Assembly (NCBI RefSeq): GCF_001424165.1
Contig: NZ_LMOJ01000001.1
Location: 275,194-339,193, forward strand
Length of the DNA: 64,000 nt
Direction of reading: 5' to 3'
Source: Massilia sp. Leaf139
GTDB taxonomy: Bacteria > Pseudomonadota > Gammaproteobacteria > Burkholderiales > Burkholderiaceae_D
Shown here: in pieces, positions 20,997-28,925 of the stretch
Numbering within the stretch: position 1 is the first letter of the stretch
Layout: every line of letters begins with the position of its first letter
The notes under the pieces: model-generated
Database searches by the model: none
What the model was told of the DNA's origin: nothing
Seen by the model: the letters and a program-made list of their open reading frames with translations, nothing else
Made by a program: the position numbers and the translations under genes

Positions 20997-23039
20997 ATGA
21001 GCGACCGGGGCACAGCGGCAGACATACCGGACGACGGGCAGGAACCGTCGCTGCGCTTCCTCAGCGGTGGCGGCGAGGTCGGCGCGCTGATGCGTTCGCA
21101 GGACTGGTCGCGCTCGCCGCTGGGGGAGCCCGCGACCTGGCCGGCGGCCCTGCGCACCATTGTCTCGCTGATGCTCGGCTCGGGTTTCCCGATGTTCTGC
21201 GCCTGGGGGAAGGATCTGGGCTTCCTCTACAACGATCCCTACATTCCCATCCTCGGCGACAAGCACCCGGCCTCGCTGGGCGCGCCTTTCCACGATATCT
21301 GGGCCGAGATCTGGGACGACATCCATCCGCTCATCGAGCGCGCGCTCGGCGGCCAGGCGACCTACATGGAGAAGCTGCCGCTGGTGATGCACCGTCATGG
21401 CTACGACGAGCAGACCTACTTCACGTTCTCGTATTCTCCCGCGCGCGACGACGACGGCGACGTGGCCGGCGTCCACTGCGCCTGCGTCGAGGTGACGGGA
21501 CAGGTGCAGGCCGAGCGCTACCGCGACGAGGAGAACCAGCGCCTGATGACCCTGTTCGAACAGGCGCCCGGCATCATCGCCGTCGTGCGGGGGCCGGATC
21601 ATGTATTCGAAATCACGAACAAAAGCTACATGCAGCTGATCGGCCGCACAGACCTGGTCGGCAAGACGGCACGCGAAGCGCTGCCGTATGTAGAAGGGCA
21701 GGGCTTCTTCGAGCTGCTCGACCAGGTCTATACCAGCGGCGAGCCCTTCGTCGGCCATGCAGTACCTTTCGACCTGACGCGCGGGCCCGACGCTCCGCTC
21801 GAGCGCCGCTACCTCGACTTCATCTACCAGCCGATCCGCGATGCCGCCGGTGCGGTAGTCGGCATCTTCGTCGAGGGCAGCGACATGACCGTGCGCAAGC
21901 AGGTCGAGGACGAGCTGCGCGCGGCCAACCGCCAGAAAGACCAGTTCCTCGCCATGCTGGCGCACGAGCTGCGCAACCCGCTGGCGCCGATCACCACCGC
22001 GGCCCAGCTGCTCAAGCTCGGCACGCTCGACGCCAAGGCCGTGCGCAACGCCAGCGACATCATCGCGCGCCAGGCCGAGCACATGACCGACCTGGTGAAC
22101 GATTTGCTGGACGTCTCGCGCGTCACGCGCGGCCTCGTCACGCTGGAGAAGGAAGAGCTCGACGTGAATGCGGTGGTCGCCGGCGCGCTGGAACAGGTGC
22201 GCCCGCTGATTGAATCGAAGCGCCACTCGCTCACCATGCAGCTCTCGGGCGAGCCGGTACACGTGCTGGGCGACCGCACGCGCCTGGTGCAGGTGCTGTC
22301 GAACATCCTGAACAACGCCGCCAAGTACACGCCGTCGGGCGGCGACATCAGGCTGAAAGTAAGCGCACCGGACGACGACGTCGTGGTCTGCGTGACCGAC
22401 AACGGCATCGGTGTCGAGCCCGACGTGCTGCCGTATATCTTCGATCTCTTCACCCAGGCCGAGCGCACGCCGGATCGCTCGCAGGGCGGCCTCGGCATCG
22501 GCCTGGCGCTGGTGAAAAGCCTGGCGGCGCTGCACGGCGGCAGCGTCGAGGCGCGCAGCGAGGGGCCGGGCAAGGGCAGCCAGTTCGAGATCCGCCTGCC
22601 GCGCCTGAGTGTGCCTGAGGCGGCGCCCGACGCAAGCGCCGGCGACGAGGACACGGTTCAGACCGAGCCCTTGCGCGTGATGGTCGTCGACGACAACCAG
22701 GACGCGGCGCAGATGCTGGCCATGCTGCTGGAAGTGCAGGGCCATGCGGTCTCGGTGGAGTTCGACGGCCGCGGCGCGCTGCAGCGTGCGCGCACCGAGC
22801 GGCCGCAGGTCGTCCTGCTCGACATCGGCCTGCCCGACACCGACGGCTATGCCCTGGCGCGCCAGCTGCGCGCGATGTCCGAAACCCATGACGCGACCCT
22901 GATCGCGCTGACCGGCTACGGCCAGGACGAAGACCGGCGCCAGGCCGAGGAGGCGGGCTTCGACCATCATCTCGTCAAGCCGGCCGACCTGGCGCGGGTG
23001 GCCGAGATCCTTGCGCAGGTGCCGCGCGCTCGGGCTTAA
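20997..23039 (+). CDS. hybrid sensor histidine kinase (PAS-PAS-HisKA-HATPase-REC)
   Basis: 680 residues, no membrane helix. An N-terminal PAS/GAF-like region (about 15-165, WSRSPLGEPATWPAALRTIV, a motif common in soluble bacterial hybrid kinases) is followed by a second PAS (about 180-305). HisKA has H323 in LAHELRNPLAPITTA, then HATPase_c (DNGIGVEPD, GGLGIGLALVKS). The C-terminal receiver has phospho-acceptor D609 in LLDIGLPDTDG. Closest in the window to the kinases at 502 and 51069. It starts one base after marC. Its TAA stop is the first part of a 103-bp palindromic element. Confidence 0.92.
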   Translation: MSDRGTAADIPDDGQEPSLRFLSGGGEVGALMRSQDWSRSPLGEPATWPAALRTIVSLMLGSGFPMFCAWGKDLGFLYNDPYIPILGDKHPASLGAPFHDIWAEIWDDIHPLIERALGGQATYMEKLPLVMHRHGYDEQTYFTFSYSPARDDDGDVAGVHCACVEVTGQVQAERYRDEENQRLMTLFEQAPGIIAVVRGPDHVFEITNKSYMQLIGRTDLVGKTAREALPYVEGQGFFELLDQVYTSGEPFVGHAVPFDLTRGPDAPLERRYLDFIYQPIRDAAGAVVGIFVEGSDMTVRKQVEDELRAANRQKDQFLAMLAHELRNPLAPITTAAQLLKLGTLDAKAVRNASDIIARQAEHMTDLVNDLLDVSRVTRGLVTLEKEELDVNAVVAGALEQVRPLIESKRHSLTMQLSGEPVHVLGDRTRLVQVLSNILNNAAKYTPSGGDIRLKVSAPDDDVVVCVTDNGIGVEPDVLPYIFDLFTQAERTPDRSQGGLGIGLALVKSLAALHGGSVEARSEGPGKGSQFEIRLPRLSVPEAAPDASAGDEDTVQTEPLRVMVVDDNQDAAQMLAMLLEVQGHAVSVEFDGRGALQRARTERPQVVLLDIGLPDTDGYALARQLRAMSETHDATLIALTGYGQDEDRRQAEEAGFDHHLVKPADLARVAEILAQVPRARA

Positions 23040-23141
23040 GAGCGCCTAACAAAACTGTCAGGGCAAGGCGCAGCGCCGAAGACAGTACGAAGGTACGGCG
23101 AGGAGTTGCAACGCAGCCATGGCAGTTTTGTTAGGCGCTCT
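23039..23141. repeat. 103-bp dispersed palindromic element, copy 1
   Basis: Perfect 19-bp terminal inverted repeat AGAGCGCCTAACAAAACTG at 23039-23057 and 23123-23141. The reverse complement contains CCATGGCTGCGTTGCA and TTCGGCGCTGCGCCTTGC, both also in the 62916-63018 element, which has exactly the same length. The first base is the last base of the kinase TAA stop. It has no coding capacity and looks like a REP/MITE-type repeat that may also terminate transcription. Confidence 0.88.
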
Positions 23142-23245
23142 AAGTTTCGCCGCCTTGTGCGAACAGCGCGATTCGGCAATACTGCCGCACGGCCGCATCA
23201 TCGTTCCTGCGGCGCTGCGCCTCCATCCCCTACTAGGTAAAACAC

Positions 23246-23686
23246 ATGATCCAGAAAATCTCGGCCCTCGGCCTCGCTTTGTTCCTGGCCGCCGGCACCG
23301 CCGCCGCCGCTCCTGCCGCCCCGGCCGCACCGGCCGCGCGCGCCGCGCAGCTGCAAATCACCGACACCGTCGTCGGCAAGGGCAAGCAGGCCGCCAGCGG
23401 CAACACGGTCGTCGTGCACTACACCGGCTGGCTGCACGCGCCCAAGTCGCCGAAGGGGCGCGGCAAGCAGTTCGACAGCTCGGTCGGCGGCGAACCCTTC
23501 ACTTTCCCGCTCGGCATGGGCGCGGTCATCAAGGGCTGGGATCAGGGCGTGGCCGGCATGAAGGTCGGCGGCAAGCGTACCCTGATCATCCCGGCGGAAC
23601 TGGGCTATGGCAAACGCGGCGCCGGCGGCGTGATCCCGCCGGGCGCGACGCTGCTGTTCGATGTCGAGCTGATCGACGTGAAGTAA
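23246..23686 (+). CDS. periplasmic FKBP-type peptidyl-prolyl isomerase
   Basis: 146 residues. A Sec signal peptide (residues 1-22, cleavage after AAA) is followed by an Ala/Pro spacer and a single FKBP domain. Family residues present are VVVHYTGWL, FDSSVGGEPFTFPLGMG, VIKGWDQGVAGMKVGGKR, IIPAELGYG and LLFDVELIDV. It should catalyse proline isomerisation in the periplasm. A strong terminator follows directly, so it is monocistronic. Confidence 0.95.
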   Translation: MIQKISALGLALFLAAGTAAAAPAAPAAPAARAAQLQITDTVVGKGKQAASGNTVVVHYTGWLHAPKSPKGRGKQFDSSVGGEPFTFPLGMGAVIKGWDQGVAGMKVGGKRTLIIPAELGYGKRGAGGVIPPGATLLFDVELIDVK

Positions 23687-23710
23687 GCGCGCATCGGTTT
23701 GCGTGTGAGG

Positions 23711-23734
23711 AAAACGGCCTGCGGGCCGTTTTTT
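23711..23734 (+). terminator. rho-independent terminator after the FKBP gene
   Basis: 9-bp stem AAAACGGCC / GGCCGTTTT, TGCG loop, six Ts. Confidence 0.92.
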
Positions 23735-23807
23735 ATTCGGCTTCCGTGCGCGGCGGGGGTGGGTTCACGTTGTATGCTGAGATTACCTATGTAAGGACGC
23801 GCATACG

Positions 23808-24269
23808 ATGAGAACCTGGAGAATTGCAATCGAAAAAGCCGCCCTCGACCGCGAATGCAAGGGCGCCCGCGAAAGCGGCGGCCACTGGCACAGCGAGGGC
23901 GTGCCGGCCCTGTACGCGGCGATGACGGTGGAGCTGGCGGTACTGGAAAAATTCGTGCACACCGAGGAAGTCGACGAGGAGCCGCTGGTGCTGGTGGCGA
24001 TCGACCTGCCGGACGATCCGGGGCTGGGGCTGGATGTGGCGGCGGAGGATCTTCCGCAAGGATGGGATGCGCTCGACGACGGCGGCAGCGCGGCGGCCTT
24101 CGGGACGGCCTTCCTGAAGAAGCGCGAACACCTGTACATGCGCGTGCCGTCGGTGATCGTGGGGGAGGGCGTGAATCTCGTGATCAATCCGGCGCATCAT
24201 GCGTATGAAGCGGTAAAGCTCAGCATTGCGCGGACGTTCAGGTTTGATCCGAGGATGTTCAAGCGGTAG
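23808..24269 (+). CDS. RES-domain protein, orphan and possibly inactive toxin
   Basis: 153 residues spanning almost exactly one RES domain. RES toxins degrade NAD+ and are normally paired with an upstream Xre/MbcA-type antitoxin. No antitoxin fits here: only 121 bp separate it from the FKBP stop, and that gap holds the FKBP terminator. The domain keeps the conserved Glu in LAVLEKFVH, the Ser in VPSVIV and the LVINPAHH segment. The usual GGRWN box instead reads GGHWHSEG, so the signature Arg is replaced by His. That could explain survival without an antitoxin, or the protein may do something else. Its 3' end is partly duplicated downstream. Confidence 0.82.
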   Translation: MRTWRIAIEKAALDRECKGARESGGHWHSEGVPALYAAMTVELAVLEKFVHTEEVDEEPLVLVAIDLPDDPGLGLDVAAEDLPQGWDALDDGGSAAAFGTAFLKKREHLYMRVPSVIVGEGVNLVINPAHHAYEAVKLSIARTFRFDPRMFKR

Positions 24270-24305
24270 GGCAGCGAAGCGGTTCGCGAAAATTCGGGCG
24301 GTTTG

Positions 24306-24389
24306 CGCGGGCATGCCCGCCCTACGGTGCACCACTGTACTTAGCAAGTTCATGGAACCGCCGTGTAACGTAGGGCGGGCATGCCCGCG
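24306..24389. repeat. palindromic intergenic element with GGGCATGCCC arms, copy 1
   Basis: Perfect 21-bp inverted repeat (24306-24326 and 24369-24389), 42-nt spacer. The arms contain the palindrome CGGGCATGCCCG and end in CCCTAC / GTAGGG, the same outer ends and geometry as the elements at 8126 and 33811. It lies in the 459-bp gap 24270-24728, which otherwise holds only gene-end duplications and a second copy of this element. Confidence 0.85.
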
Positions 24390-24426
24390 TTCACCGGGTG
24401 CCATACCGCGACGTGTCCCGCATACG

Positions 24427-24492
24427 AAAAAACGGCGCCGAAGCGCCATTTTTTACTTGCTCAACATCGACGCCACGTTGTCCGTCCCGCGC
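24427..24492 (-). pseudogene. duplicated 3' end of uvrB with its terminator
   Basis: Read on the minus strand this encodes DNVASMLSK-stop, nearly identical to the genuine UvrB end [13 protein letters not shown] at 25123. It is followed by a decayed copy of the same terminator (AAAAAACGGCG... at 24427). Homology stops after about 10 codons. It is a remnant of a local duplication, not an expressed gene. Confidence 0.85.
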
Positions 24493-24495
24493 TTG

Positions 24496-24605
24496 TGATC
24501 AATCCGGCGCATCCATGCGTATGAAGCGGTAAAGCTCAGCATTTCATGAACGTCCAGGTTTGATCCGAGGATGTTCAAGCGGTAAGGCAGTAAGCGTTTC
24601 GCCGT
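24496..24605 (+). pseudogene. duplicated 3' end of the RES-domain gene
   Basis: Matches 24181-24290 with few differences (TGATCAATCCGGCGCATC, then AAGCGGTAAAGCTCAGCAT, then GATCCGAGGATGTTCAAGCG). The offset is 315-316 bp and includes a 1-bp insertion that breaks the frame. It continues into the second palindromic element. Together with the uvrB remnant it shows a tandem duplication of the RES-uvrB junction. Confidence 0.85.
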
Positions 24606-24621
24606 GATGCGGACGGTATAA

Positions 24622-24700
24622 CGCGGGCATGCCCGCCCTACGTTACGCCAGGTTCCGTGAACTTGCTACCAATTACCGATTCACTGGACGTGCCCGCGTT
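24622..24700. repeat. palindromic intergenic element, copy 2, right arm decayed
   Basis: The left arm 24622-24642 is identical to 24306-24326. The interior is inverted relative to copy 1 (GGTTCCGTGAACTTGCTA against TAGCAAGTTCATGGAACC). The right arm is partly lost (GACGTGCCCGCGTTC). The inversion suggests recombination between the arms. Confidence 0.75.
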
Positions 24701-24728
24701 CTCACCATGTAAACAGAGGCGCCGGCCT

Positions 24729-25019
24729 TCACAGCGTGTGCGCAAACGTTTCAATCAGGATGAGCAAGACCGCAAGTAAAAGTGCAGCCGCGAGCCGCGT
24801 GAAAAACACGTGTCCGAACATTGCGGATCCGGTGTTCGATTCCTTATCCGGGATCATGCCGAGTACGGTGTTCGTCGTGAAGACGATGCCGAACACGACA
24901 AGCGGTGACACGCTTATCGTTTCAGGAAACAGGGCAGGGATCAGAACCGATGCCAAGGCAATGGTAAAACCCGATACCGCCAAATCCCACGCCAGCCGTT
25001 TGTTTCGTTGATTGTCCAT
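24729..25019 (-). CDS. small three-helix membrane protein of unknown family
   Basis: 96 residues from an ATG with GGAG six bases upstream. A short charged N-terminus (MDNQRNKRLAWDLAV) is followed by three hydrophobic segments, about 13-32, 37-57 and 70-92. Only a short loop (PDKESNTGSAMFGH) lies between the last two. I do not recognise a family. Base composition is visibly more AT-rich than its neighbours. It lies within about 350-380 bp that appear inserted into the second copy of the RES-uvrB junction duplication, between copy 2 of the palindromic element and the true uvrB terminator. Likely acquired; function unknown. Confidence 0.7.
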   Translation of the reverse strand: MDNQRNKRLAWDLAVSGFTIALASVLIPALFPETISVSPLVVFGIVFTTNTVLGMIPDKESNTGSAMFGHVFFTRLAAALLLAVLLILIETFAHTL

Positions 25020-25090
25020 CCCGAACTCCGGTAGTCGTTGCCAACATCGGATATTGGCAACGAATACCGTGATCGAAATTGCGAGCCGAC

Positions 25091-25117
25091 AAAAAACGGC
25101 GCCATCGGCGCCGTTTT
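25091..25117 (-). terminator. rho-independent terminator of uvrB
   Basis: Stem AAAACGGCGCC / GGCGCCGTTTT with a 3-nt loop; on the minus strand it ends in six Ts just after the uvrB stop. Confidence 0.93.
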
Positions 25118-25122
25118 GCAAA

Positions 25123-27228
25123 TTATTTGCCCAACATCGACACCACGTTGTCCGCCCCCGGCGCCCCGAAGGCTTGCTGCTTGAGCACATGCAGCTGGTC
25201 GCGCACCTGGGCCGCCTTTTCGAACTCGAGGTTCTTGGCGTGGTCGACCATGAGCTTTTCGAGGCGCTTGATCTCTTTCGAGATCTGCTTCTCGCTCATC
25301 GACTCCACCTTCGCCGTCGCCTCGGCATCGGCCAGGGAGCCGGCGCCCTCGACCATGGCCTTCTGCGCGGCGTTGCTGTAGACGCCGTCGATCAGTTCCT
25401 TGATCTTCTTCTGCACGCCCACCGGGGTGATGCCGTTCGCCTCGTTGAAGGCGATCTGCTTGGCGCGGCGGCGTTCGGTTTCGTCGATCGCGCGGCGCAT
25501 CGAGTCGGTCACGTGGTCGGCATACAGGATCGCCACGCCGTTCAGGTTACGCGCGGCGCGGCCGATGGTCTGGATCAGCGAACGCTCGGAGCGCAGGAAG
25601 CCTTCCTTGTCGGCATCCAGCACGGCCACCAGCGACACCTCCGGCAAGTCCAGGCCCTCGCGCAGCAGGTTAATACCGATCAGCACGTCGAAGGTGCCAA
25701 GGCGCAGGTCGCGCAGGATTTCCACGCGCTCGACGGTCTCGATATCGCTGTGCAGGTAGCGCACCTTGATGCCGTGATCCGACAGGTATTCCGTCAGCTG
25801 CTCGGCCATGCGCTTGGTGAGCGTGGTGATCAGCACACGCTCGTTCTTCTTGATGCGGTCGTTAATCTCGCTCATCACATCGTCGACCTGCGACAGGGCG
25901 GGGCGCACGATGATGACCGGGTCGACCAGGCCGGTCGGACGCACCACCTGCTCGACCACGTTGTCCGCGTGCGAGTTCTCGTACTCGGCCGGCGTTGCCG
26001 AGACAAAGATCGTCTGGCGCATCTTCTTCTCGAATTCCTCGAACTTCAGCGGCCGGTTGTCCAGCGCCGAGGGCAGGCGGAAGCCGTAGTCGACCAGGTT
26101 GGTCTTCCTCGACCGGTCGCCGTTGTACATGGCGGACAACTGCCCGACCAGCACGTGCGACTCGTCCATGAACATCAGCGCGTCCTTCGGCAGGTAGTCG
26201 ACCAGGGTCGGCGGCGGTTCGCCCGGCATGGCGCCGGACAGGTGGCGCGAATAGTTCTCGATGCCTTTCGTGAAACCGATCTCGGCCATCATCTCGAGGT
26301 CGAAGCGGGTACGCTGTTCCAGACGCTGCTCTTCGATCAACTTGTTTTGCTGGCGGAATTCTTCGAGGCGATCCTTCAGCTCGGCCTTGATCGATTCGAC
26401 CGCGCGCAGCACCGTCGAGCGCGGCGTGACATAGTGCGAACCCGGATAGACCGTGAAGCGCGGGATCTTCTGGCGCACGCGGCCCGTCAGCGGGTCGAAC
26501 AGCTGCAGCGATTCGATCTCGTCGTCGAACATCTCGACGCGGATCGCCAGCTCGGCGTGCTCGGCCGGGAAGATGTCGATCGTGTCGCCGCGCACGCGGA
26601 AGGTGCCGCGGCCGAAATCCATCTCGTTGCGCGAATATTGCATCTGGATCAGGCGCGCGATGATGTCGCGCTGGGCCACCTTGTCCTTGTGGCGCAGCGT
26701 CAGGATCATCTTGTGGTATTCGTTCGGATTACCGATACCGTAAATCGCCGAGACGGTGGCGACGATGACGACGTCGCGCCGTTCCATCAGCGACTTGGTG
26801 CACGAGAGGCGCATCTGTTCGATGTGCTCGTTGATCGACGAGTCCTTTTCGATGAACAGGTCGCGCTGCGGCACATAGGCTTCCGGCTGGTAGTAATCGT
26901 AGTACGACACGAAATACTCGACCGCGTTTTGCGGGAAGAATTCGCGGAATTCCGAATACAGCTGGGCGGCCAGGGTCTTGTTCGGCGCGAAGACGATCGC
27001 GGGACGGCCGGCACGGGCGATCACGTTCGCCATCGTGTAGGTTTTGCCGGAGCCCGTCACGCCCAGCAGGGTCTGGTACATCAGGCCGTCTTCGATGCCT
27101 TCAACCAGGCCATCGATCGCGGTCGGCTGGTCGCCGGCCGGCGGGAAGGGCTGGTGCAGTTTGAAAGGCGAGCCCGGAAAGGTGATGACTGTCGGTTCCG
27201 GGCTGGTTGCGAGTGATACATCTGCCAT
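25123..27228 (-). CDS. uvrB: excinuclease ABC subunit UvrB
   Basis: 701 residues. DNA-damage verification helicase-like subunit of nucleotide excision repair. Visible are Walker A GVTGSGKT (about 56-63), the beta-hairpin region with [16 protein letters not shown]-type motif FMDESH, motif VI GRAARN, and the C-terminal UVR domain ([17 protein letters not shown]) that binds UvrC. The start ATG at 27228 gives [21 protein letters not shown]. Divergent from the aminotransferase across a 115-bp gap. No CTGT-N8-ACAG LexA operator is visible in that gap, although a 14-bp palindrome is present. Its extreme 3' end is duplicated at 24427. Confidence 0.99.
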   Translation of the reverse strand: MADVSLATSPEPTVITFPGSPFKLHQPFPPAGDQPTAIDGLVEGIEDGLMYQTLLGVTGSGKTYTMANVIARAGRPAIVFAPNKTLAAQLYSEFREFFPQNAVEYFVSYYDYYQPEAYVPQRDLFIEKDSSINEHIEQMRLSCTKSLMERRDVVIVATVSAIYGIGNPNEYHKMILTLRHKDKVAQRDIIARLIQMQYSRNEMDFGRGTFRVRGDTIDIFPAEHAELAIRVEMFDDEIESLQLFDPLTGRVRQKIPRFTVYPGSHYVTPRSTVLRAVESIKAELKDRLEEFRQQNKLIEEQRLEQRTRFDLEMMAEIGFTKGIENYSRHLSGAMPGEPPPTLVDYLPKDALMFMDESHVLVGQLSAMYNGDRSRKTNLVDYGFRLPSALDNRPLKFEEFEKKMRQTIFVSATPAEYENSHADNVVEQVVRPTGLVDPVIIVRPALSQVDDVMSEINDRIKKNERVLITTLTKRMAEQLTEYLSDHGIKVRYLHSDIETVERVEILRDLRLGTFDVLIGINLLREGLDLPEVSLVAVLDADKEGFLRSERSLIQTIGRAARNLNGVAILYADHVTDSMRRAIDETERRRAKQIAFNEANGITPVGVQKKIKELIDGVYSNAAQKAMVEGAGSLADAEATAKVESMSEKQISKEIKRLEKLMVDHAKNLEFEKAAQVRDQLHVLKQQAFGAPGADNVVSMLGK

Positions 27229-27285
27229 GTTTCGAGACCTTTGTTAGAATAGGGATTCGTTTGCGGCACTGCAGCAGAGGAATCG

Positions 27286-27299
27286 CTGAGGTACCGCAG
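27286..27299. promoter_or_regulatory. 14-bp palindrome between uvrB and the aminotransferase
   Basis: CTGAGGTACCGCAG, symmetric except for one mismatched pair, in the divergent 115-bp gap. Placement suits an operator for either gene; no regulator is identified. Confidence 0.35.
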
Positions 27300-27343
27300 T
27301 CTATACAACTGTCGCGATCCACCGACAAAACCAGTTTATCACG

Positions 27344-28555
27344 ATGACTTCCAACGCCTCCGCCAGCCTCTTCGGCGCCATCGACATGGCCCCGCGCGAC
27401 CCGATTCTGGGCATTACCGAAGCATTCAACGCCGATGGCAACCCGGCCAAGATCAACCTGGGGGTCGGCGTTTATTACGACGATAATGGCAAGGTTCCTC
27501 TGCTGCAGTGCGTCCAGCGGGCAGAAGCGAAGTTGATGGAACAGCAATCGCCGCGCACCTACCTTCCAATCGAAGGTCTGGCTGCGTACGACAAGGCTGT
27601 GCAAGAGCTTGTATTTGGGGCCGACAGCGCCGTAATTCAAGAGAAGCGCGCAATTACCGTGCAGGCCATCGGCGGCACCGGCGCCCTGAAAATCGGCGCC
27701 GATTTCCTCAAGCGTTTTTCGCCGGACTCGCAGGTCTTCATCAGCGACCCGAGTTGGGAAAACCACCGCGCCCTGTTCGAGAGCGCCGGTTTCATTGTCA
27801 ACAATTACACCTATTACGACCCGGCCACCCACGGCGTGAACTTCGACGGTTTCCTGGCGTCGCTGCGCAAGATGGATGCCGGCTCGATCGTCGTGCTGCA
27901 CGCCTGCTGCCACAACCCGACCGGCGCCGACCTGACGCAGGAGCAGTGGGGCCAGGTGATCGAGGCGGTGCAGGCCGGCGGCCTGGTGCCTTTCCTCGAC
28001 ATGGCCTACCAGGGCTTCGGCGCGGGCATTCCGGAAGATGGCGCGGTCGTGCGCCGTTTCGTCGAGGCCGGCGGCCCACTGCTGGTGTCGAATTCCTTCT
28101 CGAAGTCGTTCTCGCTGTATGGCGAGCGCGTCGGCGCGCTGTCGATCGTGGCCGCCAGCGCCGAGGAAGCGGCGCGCCTGCTGTCGCAAGTGAAGCGTGT
28201 GGTGCGCACCAACTATTCGAATCCGCCGCTGCATGGCGGCAAGGTCGTGGCGACCGTGCTGTCGACGCCCGAGCTGCGGCAGCTGTGGGAAGAGGAACTG
28301 GCCGGCATGCGCGTGCGCATCAAGGAAATGCGCGAGTCGCTGGTGCAGAAGCTGGCCGACAAGGCGCCTGGGCGCGACTTCGGTTTCGTGCGCCAGCAGG
28401 TCGGCATGTTCTCGTATTCGGGCCTGACGAAAGAGCAGGTCGGCAAGCTGCGCGAGGAATCGATCTACGCCGTCGACACCGGCCGCATCTGCGTGGCCGC
28501 GCTCAATTCGAAGAACATCGATCTCGTCGTTGACGCAATCGCTAAAGTCCTCTAA
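27344..28555 (+). CDS. tyrB: aromatic/aspartate aminotransferase, class I
   Basis: 403 residues. PLP-dependent aminotransferase of the aspartate/tyrosine subgroup. Motifs are INLGVGVYYDDNGKVPLL near the start, HACCHNPTGADL, the PLP lysine K254 in NSFSKSFSLYGERVG, and the C-terminal arginine segment DTGRICVAALN. It could serve aspartate, tyrosine and phenylalanine; tyrB rather than aspC is a best guess. If it acts on tyrosine it would feed the homogentisate route, whose last two enzymes may be at 61235-62916. Its last codons overlap a promoter for the tRNA-Asn gene. Confidence 0.93.
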   Translation: MTSNASASLFGAIDMAPRDPILGITEAFNADGNPAKINLGVGVYYDDNGKVPLLQCVQRAEAKLMEQQSPRTYLPIEGLAAYDKAVQELVFGADSAVIQEKRAITVQAIGGTGALKIGADFLKRFSPDSQVFISDPSWENHRALFESAGFIVNNYTYYDPATHGVNFDGFLASLRKMDAGSIVVLHACCHNPTGADLTQEQWGQVIEAVQAGGLVPFLDMAYQGFGAGIPEDGAVVRRFVEAGGPLLVSNSFSKSFSLYGERVGALSIVAASAEEAARLLSQVKRVVRTNYSNPPLHGGKVVATVLSTPELRQLWEEELAGMRVRIKEMRESLVQKLADKAPGRDFGFVRQQVGMFSYSGLTKEQVGKLREESIYAVDTGRICVAALNSKNIDLVVDAIAKVL

Positions 28556-28558
28556 AAT
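28530..28558 (+). promoter_or_regulatory. promoter of tRNA-Asn copy 1 inside the aminotransferase 3' end
   Basis: TTGACG, a 17-bp spacer, then TAAAAT overlapping the aminotransferase stop. Predicted transcription starts about 40 bp before the tRNA. Good sigma-70 spacing. Confidence 0.6.
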
Positions 28559-28607
28559 CCTGGCTCTTCGCTGCTGAACTTTGTTTGGCAGCAAAGAGCA
28601 ACACGAT

Positions 28608-28683
28608 TCCCTGATAGCTCAGTCGGTAGAGCGACGGACTGTTAATCCGCAGGTCCCTGGTTCGAGTCCAGGTCGGGGAGCCA
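28608..28683 (+). tRNA. tRNA-Asn(GUU), copy 1
   Basis: 76 nt including encoded CCA. Acceptor stem TCCCTGA pairs with TCGGGGA (one G-T pair); anticodon GTT at 28641-28643 in CTGTTAA; TTCGAGTCC T-loop. Sequence identical to the copies at 28809 and 33685. Followed by its own terminator. Confidence 0.98.
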
Positions 28684-28691
28684 GAATTCAG

Positions 28692-28724
28692 AAAGAGCGC
28701 CGAGTGATCGGCGCTCTTTTTTTT
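28692..28724 (+). terminator. terminator of tRNA-Asn copy 1
   Basis: 12-bp stem AAAGAGCGCCGA / TCGGCGCTCTTT, 4-nt loop, eight Ts. Confidence 0.95.
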
Positions 28725-28768
28725 CGTTTGTGCATGGTGGGCCGCGCACGGTTCACGTTCATTGACCC

Positions 28769-28796
28769 TTGCGCAATATCGCTGAGCAGTTATAAT
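28769..28796 (+). promoter_or_regulatory. promoter of tRNA-Asn copy 2
   Basis: Perfect -10 TATAAT at 28791 with TTGCGC 16 bp upstream. Placed 12 bp before the tRNA. Confidence 0.65.
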
Positions 28797-28808
28797 GCCA
28801 ACCTCAAT

Positions 28809-28884
28809 TCCCTGATAGCTCAGTCGGTAGAGCGACGGACTGTTAATCCGCAGGTCCCTGGTTCGAGTCCAGGTCGGGGAGCCA
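28809..28884 (+). tRNA. tRNA-Asn(GUU), copy 2
   Basis: 76 nt, identical to copy 1, with encoded CCA. It has its own TATAAT promoter and terminator, so it is not a polycistronic tandem tRNA. Lies 125 bp after copy 1. Confidence 0.98.
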
Positions 28885-28892
28885 GAATAAAG

Positions 28893-28921
28893 AAGGCCGT
28901 GTCGCAAGACACGGCCTTTTT
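28893..28921. terminator. terminator of tRNA-Asn copy 2, facing the PepSY gene
   Basis: 11-bp stem AAGGCCGTGTC / GACACGGCCTT, GCAA loop, five Ts. Ends 5 bp before the stop of the convergent PepSY gene and may serve both strands. Confidence 0.9.
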
Positions 28922-28925
28922 CGTT

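Noticed and set aside
25012..27216. 734-codon open frame antisense to uvrB
   Set aside because: Shadow of a highly conserved gene in high-GC DNA; composition is His/Arg/Gln-rich without domains.
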